Made by a program: the position numbers and the translations under genes. From Onchidella celtica (lineage: Eukaryota; Mollusca; Gastropoda; Systellommatophora; Onchidiidae), in contig OZ007582.1 of the NCBI GenBank assembly GCA_963931925.1, forward strand, positions 23,397,224 to 23,461,223: a DNA stretch of 64,000 nucleotides, in the 5' to 3' direction. Below are positions 24,350 to 36,600 of the stretch, piece by piece (the first letter of the stretch is position 1; each line of letters opens with the position of its first letter). Under the pieces are notes generated by a model, which saw only the letters and a program-made list of their open reading frames with translations, ran no database searches and was not told the origin of the DNA.

Positions 24350-27300
24350 CGCCCGTGCAGATGCGGGGCCCTCTTGCAGAAGAGGGACAGCAAAGAATAC
24401 ATTTGACGTGATACTGCGTGTCGTAAGAGGCGACTAAAGGTGCAAAGGTCCTGGTCTCCCGAGAAGAGCCAGTTGGCGGTGGGCCAACTACCCACCCTGT
24501 AAAAATAAACCAGTTACAGAAACACAAGCAAATACTTTAAATCAGTCTTTTATCTTGGGAGAAGGGGGAGCATCTGCACCTGTAGATTCAATGAAGGACA
24601 ATGGACAAAGCCGAAAGGACTCCACTGGCCCGACTGCTCCTTCATCAAACAAGTCACTCCGGATTGCGTCGTGGAATGTCCGCTCCATGTATGAAGCAGG
24701 AAAGAGTGCCCAGGTTACAACGGAGATGAGGCGATACAGACTGCACATACTTGGAGTTAGCGAGACCCGCTGGATACAGTCCGGACTGAAACAACTTAAT
24801 TCTGGGGAAAAGATTTTGTATTCTGGAAGGGAGGACAAAAAGCATACAGAAGGGGTAGCGATCATCTTGAGCAAGCACGCCCAGAGGTCACTGAGGGGAT
24901 GGGAACCCTATGGAAGGAGAATTATATTGGCATCATTTACTACAAAGAACAAGAACATCAACATGAACATTGTGCAGATATACGCCCCAACAAATGAAGC
25001 AACCGATGAGGACAAGGACGATTTCTACAACCAGCTTCAGGAAATAGTTGACACATTGCCAAGAAAAGATGTGAACATTATAATGGGAGACGCCAATGCC
25101 AAGATAGGACAGGACAATACAGGGTATGAAGACATTATGGGGCGCAATGGTTTGGGACAAATGAATGAGAATGGAGAGCGGTTTGCAAGTTTCTGCGCAT
25201 TTAACAGCTATGTGATTGGAGGTTCAGTATTCCCACACAAGAGGATCCATAAGGCCACTTGGATTTCACCGGATGGAGTAACTGAAAACCAGATTGACCA
25301 CTTTTGCATCACCCGACGATTCAGACGCTCACTGGAGGATGTCATAGTACAGAGAGGAGCTGATGTTGGATCTGACCATCACATGCTGCTGGCAAGACTC
25401 AAACTCCGCCTCAAGAAACAAGGTACCAGAGCAGGAACAAAGAGGAGAAAGTTTCAAGTGAGCCTTCTGGATGGAGACAAGAAGGAAGAGTTCCAGCTGA
25501 CACTGAGGAATAGATTCAAACCCCTTGTTGACCTCGAAGAGACAGTAGATTTGGAGACTCACTGGGCTAAGGTAAAAGGAGTATTTACATCGACATGTCA
25601 GGATGTTCTTGGGGAAAAGAAAGTGGAACACAAGGAATGGATCAGTCAAAAATCACTGGACTTGATAAGGATAAGAAGAGACCTAAAAGAACAGGTAAAT
25701 GCAAGTCGTACAAGAAGCTCAAGAGTTGGTAACCAGGAAGATAACCGAGCATCAGCTAAAGAGGTCAAAAAATCAATTAAAAAAGATAAAGAGGAGTTCA
25801 TAGGAATGTTAGCAGAGAAAGCAGAGAAGGCAGCAACAGGAGGACACACGAGGATCCTCTACCAGACTACAAAGACTCTTGCTGGAAAATATGGAAAACC
25901 GGAAGTTCCTGTCAAGGATTACAACAGGCAGGCTATTTTTGGAAAGGAAGCTCAGGCAAAAAGATGGATAGAACATTTTAGTAGCCTCCTGAACAGACCT
26001 CCACCAAGCAACCCACCCGACATTCTACCCGCAAGAAATGATTTACCGATCAGTTGCGACCCTCCGACTAAAGCAGAGATTAATGATGCCATTTATAAAG
26101 CAGTTAAATCGAGGCAAGGCAGCTGGACCAGACCAGATCCCACCAGAGGCGCTGAAGGCAGATGCTGCTGGGGCTGCAGAGGGTCTGCACTCACTATTCT
26201 CGAGGATTTGGATCGGAGGCAAGTTTCCAAAGGACTGGAAGGAGGGACACCTCGTGAAGCTTCCAAAAAAAGGGGACCTCAGCAATTGTAGTAACTACAG
26301 AGGAATCACACTTCTCTCCATCCCAGGAAAGGTTTTCAATCGGATTATTCTCAAGCGAATACAGAATGCAACAGACCCAAAAACTTCGTGAGGAGCAAGC
26401 TGGTTTCAGGAGTAATCGATCAACCACCGACCAGATCGCCACGCTGAGAATTATAGTAGAGCAGTCGCTAGAATGGAACTCCCAACTGATAGTGAACTTC
26501 CTTGACTACGAGAAGGCCTTTGATAGCATCGATAGAGAAACGCTGTGGAGAATATTGAGACATTATGGAATCCCAGAGAAGATGGTGAATCTTATCAAGA
26601 GCATGTACGAGGGGACAAGTTGCAGAGTCGTACACGATGGTGAGCTTACTGACAGCTTTGATATCAAGACTGGTGTTAGGCAGGGTTGTTTGCTGTCCCC
26701 ATTTCTGTTTATTCTGGTGATTGATTGGCTTATGAAAGAAACCACCAATGGAGGAAGAAATGGCATACAATGGACCCCATGGACACAGCTGGACGATCTA
26801 GATTTTGCAGATGACTTGGCACTATTGTCGCACACACACGACCAGATGCAAGCAAAGACTACAGCTCTAAACAAAATTTCAGAATCTATTGGATTGAGGA
26901 TACATCCTGCGAAGTCGAAGGTCCTAAAAATTGTTGCACCCCCAAGCGAACAAGTCAAAGTAGGAGATCAACCACTGGAAGATGTAGAGTCCTTCTGCTA
27001 TCTTGGTAGTATCATTGACAATAAGGGAGGAACAGAGGCAGAAGTCAAAGCACGAATTGGAAAGGCACAGGCAGCTTTCACATCCTTAAGCAAGATTTGG
27101 AGAACCAAGGATATATCTCTGAAAAGAAAGCTGAGGATATTCAACTCGAACGTGAAGTCAGTCCTGTTGTATGGATGTGAGACTTGGAATGCGTCCCAGG
27201 CCTGCATAAAGAGAATCCAAGTTTTCATCAACAGATGTTTGAGGAAGCTACTTAAGATCAGATGGACAGACAAGGTCAGCAATGAAATTGTTTGGAAAAG

Positions 27301-27598
27301 AACAAGACAGAGCCCAGTCAGAGAGGAAATTGGTAGGAGGCGATGGAGATGGATCGGCCACACTCTCAGGAGGCCAGGAAACAGCATCGCGAAGAAGGTA
27401 TGTATTGGATTGGAATCCCCAGGGCAAGAGATCAAGAGGAAGGCCGCGCGGAACGTGGAGAAGAGCCAGAGAAAATGATGTGCAACGAAGCGGAAAGACT
27501 TGGAATAATGTAAAGAGACTGGCCCATGATAGAGAGGGATGGAAAGTGTTTGTTGGTGGCCTATACCCTGATCCAGGGTGAGAAAGGCAATGATGATG
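24350..27598 (+). mobile_element. RTE-type LINE, nearly full length, frameshifted
   Basis: The element is bounded by an exact 12-bp duplication ATGGGCCTGGCG at 24338-24349 and 27599-27610. It has a short 5' leader, one endonuclease/reverse-transcriptase frame, a very short 3' UTR and a (GAT)n terminus. The length of about 3.25 kb and the lack of RNase H fit the RTE group. It lies inside the 23494-28501 inverted-repeat element, so it is younger than that element. Confidence 0.9.
24555..27581 (+). pseudogene. RTE LINE endonuclease-reverse transcriptase, three frameshifts
   Basis: The APE-type endonuclease is at the N-terminus (SWNVRSMYEAGK, VSETRW, MGDANAKIG, GSDHHMLLA), the reverse transcriptase in the middle (GKAAGPDQIPPE, YRGITLLSIPGK, QAGFRSNRSTTDQ, FADDLALL), and the C-terminal region GRPRGTWRRARENDV follows. 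Frame changes near 26112 (just before GKAAGPDQ), 26378 (an extra A in CCAAAAACTT, before LREEQAGFRSN) and about 27400 make it non-coding as it stands. There are few internal stops otherwise, so it is a fairly recent insertion. Such copies are often misnamed craniofacial development protein 2 in invertebrate annotations. Confidence 0.9.
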
Positions 27599-28503
27599 AT
27601 GGGCCTGGCGGCTTGGAGTACGCGAAATTAAAGAAAAACAATCCCACGGCTGAGTGTCGTTGAAATTTTACTGCAGCGGTAAAAGTGAAAAGTCGCACGG
27701 GCGAGAGAAAATGACTCGTCTGTTGTGAGTAGGTTGGTCTGAATCCGATAATAATATGATTTAGAGAAACTTTGTACCGTTGTCGCTCGGCCGTGATTGC
27801 ACGTCCGTTGTCGCCAGTTTGGTGTGAACGTACCGTGACACGCCTGGCCACAATTGTTTTACTTTTTTTTTTTTTTTAACTACGCAGTAGAGATTCTATC
27901 GTTTTCACGGGACACGGAGCAAAGACAGTCGGCGCCAGCAAGTCCACGAAGGTGTCAAATACCTTGCTCACTCGGTCACCGCGGATGGGCGGTGTTTATG
28001 TGTTAGTTTAGGCTCAGTGCTACATGATGCGAGTGTGACCAGCGGGAGGGTCTTGTATGATAAATTTAATAAATTTAAATAATACAGGAACATGCAAGCT
28101 ATGTTTGTTTGGTTGGCGTATCTTGCATGCTGACAGTCATATAACAACATAATGTTAAGTTGACTGACAGGTAATATTGTGTGCTAATTTTTGCCCTTTG
28201 GTTATAATGGAAACAGAACATTTTGCTTAGAAATGTTCAGACACCATCGCTTTGGGTGAATATCTTTTTCTTTATAAACAATATCACCTCACACACCCTA
28301 ATACACATTGGCCTAGACACAAAAAATATCCCCTCCTTAGAAAAAAACAACCAAAGGTCACCTACATAACAATACTGCTTCCATCATTTATCAACACAGT
28401 TTATCTAAGGTAGATAACTTAATAATGCTTAAGATGATTTAACGGATAGTAGGATGTTAAATTTTATGTCCCCTGGACATCATCTTAAGCAATCTCCACT
28501 GTA

Positions 28504-30536
28504 TTGTGAAAGCCTTTTCAAAAGTTAATGACCAGAACAACCCTTTGACAAGCAGTGCTCTTGGTTGTAGCATTGTATGTTCTCATTCTTCAAAAGTTTC
28601 AATAGTTTGGAAATTTCGTAAACCCATTTTTGTGGCTGAAAGAATGTTTCTTGAATCACCCGTTGAAATCATAAAATAATGCCACTGCCTCGTTCATCTG
28701 AAAAATAGAGTATGGGACCATTCTTAATCTGCTCATAGATAAAGTTTCACGTCCTTATACTATACAGACTCTCAAACAAAGGCCGTTATTGAGATTTTAC
28801 ATAAATCACTGGACATAAAATTACAAAATACTACATGTATTTAGAAAAAAAATAGCACAAAGTCTGTGGGGTCGTAGCAAGGCTTGAAACAGTAAAAGTG
28901 TGGCAAAAAAGCCTCGAGGGAAAAAAATGATTAGGCTCTGCAACATACAATCTTTTTCTTTTTCCTCCAGTTGTAATTCGGATACCATACACTTGATTTT
29001 AGTCATGCACACTTTCCGCCCTACAGATATTTCATAATTTTATTTGATGATTTAAAAAAAAGAAAGTAAAATGTGTGATTTCTGTGCGTGAAACAAGGCA
29101 AGATGACCTACTGAATCACTACAATTTATATAATACTATACATGCTATTTTCAAGTTCTGCTCAGTGAAATCTAATATACAAAAATTTGAGATTGTTCCG
29201 AACAAATTGACATCTTTTTTTTTTTTACTTTTCTTTTTCTTTTTTACGTTTTGTTAATTTGCCCTTACACAAAATTTGGGACAGATAATCCCCTTAGAAT
29301 GATAGTGTTCTAACTCCCTTCCATCAACTTTTTAGAAATCCAGGATTGAAGTTTCGTGTAGCATAGAATTTTTGTTCTTTATATTAATATTTACAAATTA
29401 CACAATGAATCTGCTTTGATACTTGACACAAAATGGAGAAGGACTGTAGATGTAGCGTGTAGTGTGTAACTCAGTGCAGCCAAAATGTGGAGTTAGAATC
29501 TTGTCATTGTAAGGGGACGAGATGACAGTCTCAGTTATTTTTACATGAAAAAGTGATATTTCCTGCATGAAAAACCAGTCCATTTTTCACCAAATACAGC
29601 GATTCCACGCATCAGAGACACCCGGATGGTAGTTTTTGAGGTTGGCATTGTTGTCCAAACTGCTATTAGTGTAGTTGCTGTAGCAGCTGCTGTTTCTCTT
29701 TAAAATAAATCTCACGTAAACGTGACGAATAGTGATTATTGAATTCCAGTGAAACTAAAACTGATATAAACAGTCATAGATCGGTAAAGTATACCAAAAT
29801 TCTTGCGAGATAAATTGTCCCCTAATACATGTAGTGGGCTAAGCTGATCGAAAAAAATGTACATAACTCTGGATATCATATGAATATTAGACATCATAAT
29901 TATGTTGGGTATATTAATAAAATCTGACAGATGCTGTTGGTCAGGAAAGAACCAGATAAATCAGATTAGATTATGTCACATTCCCCAGCATTTCCGGGGT
30001 ACTTTCCTGGCTGTGATTATGTGTAATTGACAAATTCTCACTTCAATCTGGCGGGGGAAACCATCAATTGGAATCCAAGGCTTCAAAAAGTTATCTTGCT
30101 AAGTCAAATTGGGAATAAGATTTATAAAACGTTGATCATTAAATCTATTATTACAATGTGTATTTTTCAACTCACGAACACGGGAATATGTTTCCAATGT
30201 ATGATGTGCGTAAATGTGCAAAACTGCGCGAAGACATACATGTATTAAGAACAACAGCAATCTTCCCATATTGGCCAGAATAAAAGCTCTATCTAGAACA
30301 TTCTATCATGTTGATCACTAGGTTAATTATGTATTACCATCTCCTCAGCAGGAGGGGGGGGGGGGGGGGACGCAAATTTACGATGAATGATGTGGAAAAT
30401 GATGGAAAGCACAAGAATAATAACTGATGTCGTTTAAGGCCGGGAGAAAAAAAGCTATAGAACTTTCTTTCGTGTTGATCACAAAGTTAATTATTACATG
30501 TACCATCTTACAAGGCCAGAGAAAAAGCAGAACATT
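28504..30536. other. Intergenic / 3' flank of the four-Cys gene
   Basis: No gene is visible. A fragment of the 63.2 kb repeat lies near 28855-28930 (TGGGGTCGTAGCAAGG). Two related ~75-bp segments, near 30280-30350 and 30455-30530, each carry a GTTGATCAC...GTTAATTAT core. A poly-G run lies near 30352. Confidence 0.5.
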
Positions 30537-30670
30537 CTAGAGCAGAGAGAACAATGAGAACAGGCAAAGTGCCACATAATTAAAATGGAACAGGTTTAAT
30601 CCCGGAGCAGCTGCGTTGCCAGGTGCCTTTGTGACATCACCCGTCCCTGGTCCCCTAGAAATCGCTAGAT
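30537..30670 (-). CDS. Four-Cys gene terminal exon with GPI-signal-like tail
   Basis: A strong acceptor (CTCCCTTTCTCTCAG) precedes a phase-1 frame. It has a Gly/Thr/Pro stretch and small residues APGNAAAPG, then a hydrophobic stretch LNLFHFNYVALCLFSLFSLL directly before TAG. A small-residue site, short spacer and hydrophobic terminus with no cytoplasmic tail is the GPI-attachment pattern. A single-pass membrane anchor is the alternative. Confidence 0.6.
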
Positions 30671-33600
30671 CTGAGAGAAAGGGAGAATCAGATAGTTGAA
30701 CATTAATTTTACAACTTATAACTTAACTTACTTACTACAAATAGCCCATCGTTGGACAGGAAACACAATTATATAATGTAACTGCTATCGTATGTGGTAC
30801 ATTCTCACTGTAATAATTTATTGTGTGTCTTATATGTGTATGCATAATACATGTATGTGTACCGATTGTCTTCTCTCTCTCTCTCTTGCAATTATTTTGT
30901 TAATGTTTTTGTTATTAATAAAAATGACAATGTAAACGGATGAGAAAATATACATGTAGTTAACAACGAGGTGCAAAAAAATATGAAGGATTAGATGTTT
31001 GGTGCTAAGTAAATCTGACGAGCGCTAAAAGCTGAAATGTAACAAAACTAGTAGCTGTCTCCTTCTTCGGACGGTGAAAGACAAAAGACACTTTTCAGAT
31101 AAGAAAATTACCACAAAAAGTTAGGTTATCATAATTGTCGGGAAACGTAGCACTGGATCATCCACACCATTCAGAGAGTTATATTAGTTGTAAACAGATA
31201 GAATAGTACACCATTGTTTGGACCGAGAATTCTGCTGTGAGGATGACGTCTTCGCCTCATGCACTTGCGAATATACATTGTTAGTGAGTAAAGGATGGGA
31301 GGCGAAATCAACGATACCATTAAAAAAAAAAAGACTTCTCCATCATTTTACACCTCCAGATTTAAAAATGAACCCTCCGCAGGACGAAAGGAAGGCCTCT
31401 CACTTTCTAAATTTTAGCCTACGGAAATCCGAGCTGTATGAGCAGCGGTAATGTAGGTCTTACTGAAAACATCTGGTGCAAATCACGTTCTATATTTTTA
31501 GAACCACATGGATGGAGTCAAAGGAAGGATTGGTTGTAGTTAGAGTCATTCATCATAATGATTAACTTAAGCAACTTTGTGGTTTTTACTTCTTAGTTCC
31601 CTATCACAATTCCATCCCTCGGTTCCTGAGGAATTTCATTTATCACTGTCTGGGCGTTGAAGTTGCAGGGCTAGCCAAGTGTGCCCGTTTCTGAGTTCAA
31701 AATAGTCTGTAACCTTTCAGCAGAGATGCTGTTTGCCCCCCTCCTTGACAATCTGCAATCTGGTCTGACTTTTCCAATATTCCCTTACTGACCTATAGGA
31801 TGGACTGTTGTCCTTTTTTGTTCATTGATTTACCGATCGTCGTAGCAGCGGCCAGCACTAATGACTTTAACTCTTGTGCCTCGTAAATGGTAGAGTAATA
31901 CTATGAGAGTTAAGTTTGTTAGCATTTGATTACTATCGTGTGTGGTACATTCTCACAGTAAATACTTTATATCGGTGGTCTTCTCTCCCTCTCTCTCTTG
32001 TAATTATTTTGATTGGACATTAATAATGTGATATTAATATTTTGTTATTAATAAAAATGACAATGTAAAACGGATGAGAAAATATAGTTTACTACGAGGT
32101 GCAACCTCATCAGGCGTTTGTGGACATTAAAGGGAAACATTTTTACAATCAATACCTGGCGGTTGATGAGTTGAGTTTTGTCCAGGACTTGTAGCCTCAC
32201 CTGTGAAAGATGAAAAATTATGAAGGATTAGATGTTTGGTGCTAAGTAAATCTGACGAGCACTAAAAGCTGAAATCTAACAAAACTAGTAGCTGTCTCCT
32301 TCTTCGGACGGTGAAAGACAAAAGACACTTTTCAGATAAAAAAATTACCACAAAAAGTTAGGTTATCATAATTGTCGGGAAACGTAGCACTGGATCATCC
32401 ACACCATTCAGAGAGTTATATTAGTTGTAAACAGATAGAATAGTACACCATTGTTTGGACCGAGAATTCTGCTGTGAGGATGACGTCTTCGACTCATGCA
32501 TTTGCGAATATGTGTTAGTGAGTAAAGGATGGGAGGCGAAATCAGCGACACCATTAAAAAAAAATGACTTCTCCATCATTTTAGACCTCCAGATTTAAAA
32601 ATGAACCCTCCGCAGGACGAAAGGAAGGCCTCTCACTTTCTAAATTTTACGGAAATCCGAGCTGTATGAGCAGCGGTAATGTAGGTCTTACTGAAAACAT
32701 CTGGTGCAAATCACGTTCTATATTTTTAGAATCACATGGATGGAGTCAAAGGAAGGATTGGTTGTACATGTAGTTAGTGTCAAGACCAAATGATGTTAAA
32801 GGGAAATAACTTAATTAATACAATGTAGAGGGTGAATATGTATAACATGTGGAATACGTCATTTGTAGCTAAGGTCAAGGATGCAAGGACGGTATTTTTG
32901 ATGACGTCATTTTAAGCAAGAGGGAACTATTGAACAACAGGAAGGCGTAGATAAACAGTAGTATTCTAGTAAATAGAAGATCACTGGTGTTATGGTGAAT
33001 GGGCTATAGATAATCAGCGGGAATATATATACTAGGGGAAATGGTGGATATCAAGATGGAAATATAATGTGCTATATATGAAGATTAACACCCCGTTTTC
33101 AACGTGGGGGTGAGAACTTATTTGTCTACGTCACTTAGCCGTTAAGTTGATGACCAATCAATGCAGGCGTATTGATAATCAATAGGCAGCCGAGAAAGCA
33201 GTTGACGGGGGAACGGCATTCTAGGCAGCCTAGCCACTGCGAAAGGATCAGTGAAATTCCACTAGAGAGAATTATTCTTATAACGTACAGTATGTCTGGA
33301 TGAAGATCTAGTCATCGATCTATATGCTTGATTTGAGATCCACAATGCTTTTGTCCACTGTTCCCTGGCCTAGCGCCAGGGCAAATCGTGAGTAATTTGT
33401 CTGTTGATGACATCGACATGAATGAGGCGAAGAACATGACTTTTATCCGATAGGAGAATGATGAATCTACCAGGAGTGATTACCAGAGAATGCAAGATGT
33501 AAAGTTAAACTGCCATCTAGAGCAGCAACTAAATCTAGAGTTAATGTGTGAATTATATGGATCTAACTGTGATTGAATCTCTGCTGAAAGGTTACAGACT

Positions 33601-36600
33601 ATTTTGAACTCAGAAACGGGCACACTCGGCTAGCCCTGCAACATTAACGCCCAGACAGTGATAACTGAAATTCCTCAGGAACCCCTCTCCTTGACAATCT
33701 GCAATCTGGTCTGACATATCCAATATTTCCTTACTGACCTATAGAATGGACTGTTGTCGTTTTCTTTGTTGTTTTACCGATCGTCGTAGCAGCGGCCAGC
33801 ACTCGTGACTTTAATTCTTGTGCCTCGGTAATGGTACAGTATGAGAGTTAAGTTTGTTAGCATTTAATTTCTACCGTGTGTGGTAATTCTCACAGTAAAT
33901 AATTTATTGTGTGTCTCGTATATGTATGCATAATATGTGTGGCGGTTGTCTTCTCTCTCTCTCTTTCTTTTGTAATTATTTTGATTTGTCACTAATAGTG
34001 TTGTATTAATAAAAATAACAATGTAAAACGGACGAGAGAAAATAGTTTAGCACAGTATGAGGTGCAAACTCATCAGGCGTTTTGTGGACATTAAAGGGAA
34101 ACATTTTTACAATCACTACCTGGTGGTTGACGTGTTGAGGTTTGTCCAGGACTTGTATGCTCAGCTGCGAAAGATGAAAAATTATGAGGGATTAGATGTT
34201 TAGTGTTAAATTAATCTGACGAGCACTAAAAGCTGAAATCTAATAAAATTAGTACATGTAGCTGTCCCTTTCTTCGGACGGTAAAAAGATAAAAGGCACT
34301 TTTCAGATCTAAAAGAATTAGCACAAAAAGATAGGTTATAGACGCTCATTAGGCTAGTGTTAGTTATATGTACTAAAGCTTATCAGCGGGAATGGCAATT
34401 TCTAAGACTTCAAAACATTCAAAAGTTCATTCTGACCTCTCTCCAGTTCCTCAAGTATCAGCAGTACATCCCAGTCACATTCGAGACCATCTGCAATTCG
34501 TTCATTCACCTAGGCGTTAAATAGTGTCAGAATATCTGAATATGGCTGTGGGTATTGGTGCCAATTGTTGACTCGAAATCGACACTTTACATACTGTCTT
34601 CTTAGCCCACAGTTCAGGTCTCCTTTCTGAGAGACCAAAGTGTCCAGACAACCACCAGGGGTAACGGCAGCTTTGAACCCAAGGGATAAAATCGCCCACA
34701 CATAGTTAGTTGTAAAAGTTTGATTTGCAACACACAACTTCATGTACAGCGGGACTTTTTTTTCAGGTAGTGTGAAAAGCCATGGCCTAAGGGCAATATT
34801 GTTATGACACACTAGCAGTGGCCTCAGGATGATGGATAGAATTGGATAATATATATGCATACATATGTATTATCATAGTCTTCTTTTTTTTTTTTTACCT
34901 AAAACATAAAAAAAAAAGAACAGAAAACCCAGTATGACTACACTGGTGATTGATTATATCTGACAGTGTCTACCAGGATGCTGTCGTATTCAGTTTGTTG
35001 AGTGAAAGTGTTATTTAATTTCTTTTTCATACAGATAAGTATAATTTATTTATTTAAATATTTATTCATTTATTTACTTGTCGTTAGCAGCAACAACTGT
35101 GTGCAGCTGGTAAGAAACGAAGATACCCGGGCTTAGTCATCAGGTAGGAATGTACCGGTACTGGACATTAGAGGAGGAATGGAGACAAGACATTAAATAG
35201 TCAGTTTGAATGGCCACCGGAGAAAAAGATTCGCTGACTGACATATTATAGTTGGTAAGCAGATAAGTAAAGCCAGATTAATGTGGTAACTGACTGATTG
35301 GATGAGCAGCTACTATTCCTTGATGTATGTATAGAGGATGTGCCAGCTACCATGCTGTCAGAAGTCTAGATTTTGTAAATTTTTTTGTTTTTGTTTTAAT
35401 ATGTAAAAATTTAAGTAATCAAATTTTTATAGTGGCAATTTTATTTATCAGAATATGTATGAGTTCTTTTGTATGTGTGGTTGTATTTCTTAAATTTCTC
35501 TCTCTCTCGCTCTCTCTCTCGCACACACATACACACACACAAACTGTGTGTGTTTGTGTGTATACCTATCTGTCTGTCATTTCTCTCTTTCCCTGTATCT
35601 CTCTCCCTCTGTTGCGCTCTCTCTGTGCGTGTTTGTATATCTGTCTGTCTGTGTGGCTCTCTCTCTGTCTTCCTCTTCCTCTCTCTTCCTTTCTCGCTCT
35701 CTCTCTTTCTCTCTCCCTCTCTCTGTTCTCTCCCTCTCTCCTCTTTCTCTCTGCCTGCCTGTCTGTCTGTCTGTCTCTCTTCCCCAATCCATCTCAGCAT
35801 CCAGAACTGAGTTTGTTTACCTGGAGGCGTACTCTCTATTTTCCAGACAATCCCACTTCTCTTTTCCTGAAGAAGTTCTTCTTTTATCTTATGAGCACTG
35901 ATGTTGCAGGACAGGTGAAGTCTCTTTAGGTATGCATCAATTTCAAATTGTATTTCACCGACGAACCGGTCGTCCTCGCCAAAGTCGGCAAAATCCAATC
36001 TCATGTGACATTTCCAATCTTCTCTTTCTGATCTGCAAGATGGACCGCGATCTCTTTTCTCGTTGCTCTTCAAATTGTCGAAGCAGCGGCCGAAACTTAT
36101 AACTTGAACTGTGGAACCTTAAAATTGATATACTAAGCGTCAGCCTAAGTGCTCACAACCCATCTTAATTGGTCGATTAGTTGGATGTGACGTCACGACA
36201 CTGAGTTTCACTGAGACTTCACCCACCAGCCAACTGCTTTAATTTTCACTGAAACTCAGAATCGTGAATCCATCAAGCAGCCAGTAAACAGCTGGATCTC
36301 ATTACAACTCAATGTCGTGACGTCACTACCCAACTAGACGGCCAATTAAAATCGTTCAGTCCGTGCTGGGCCTTAAAGTTCCTAGCACAAAACCAAAAAT
36401 TATGTGTCGACCGTTTTAATACTTAAAACTATTGTATTATGTGAGAGGCAGTTTTTTTCCCTTTCTTGTACTTGTGATGCTCTAGCATTAACTACATCGT
36501 TTTGTCACGTTTATTACTGTTGGTGCGGATTATAATCATGATAGTGATGGAAATACTAGAACAGGGACAGGTTTTAACGTGATCAGGCAGAATCGGAGAC

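Larger units (their letters stand above)
23494..28501. mobile_element. Second CAGT-ended inverted-repeat element, split by a LINE
   Basis: The left end CAGTCGACTCCACTTAAAAT follows TA (23492-23493). The right end read in reverse is CAGTGGAGATTGCTTAAGAT, followed by TA (28502-28503). Subterminal inverted homology is clear: a segment near 24100-24150 (TTCTCACCAAATGG...CACGGCCGAGCG) matches the reverse of about 27780-27835. Removing the LINE at 24350-27598 and one 12-bp duplicate leaves about 1.75 kb with no recognisable transposase, so it is a non-autonomous or eroded element. Confidence 0.6.
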
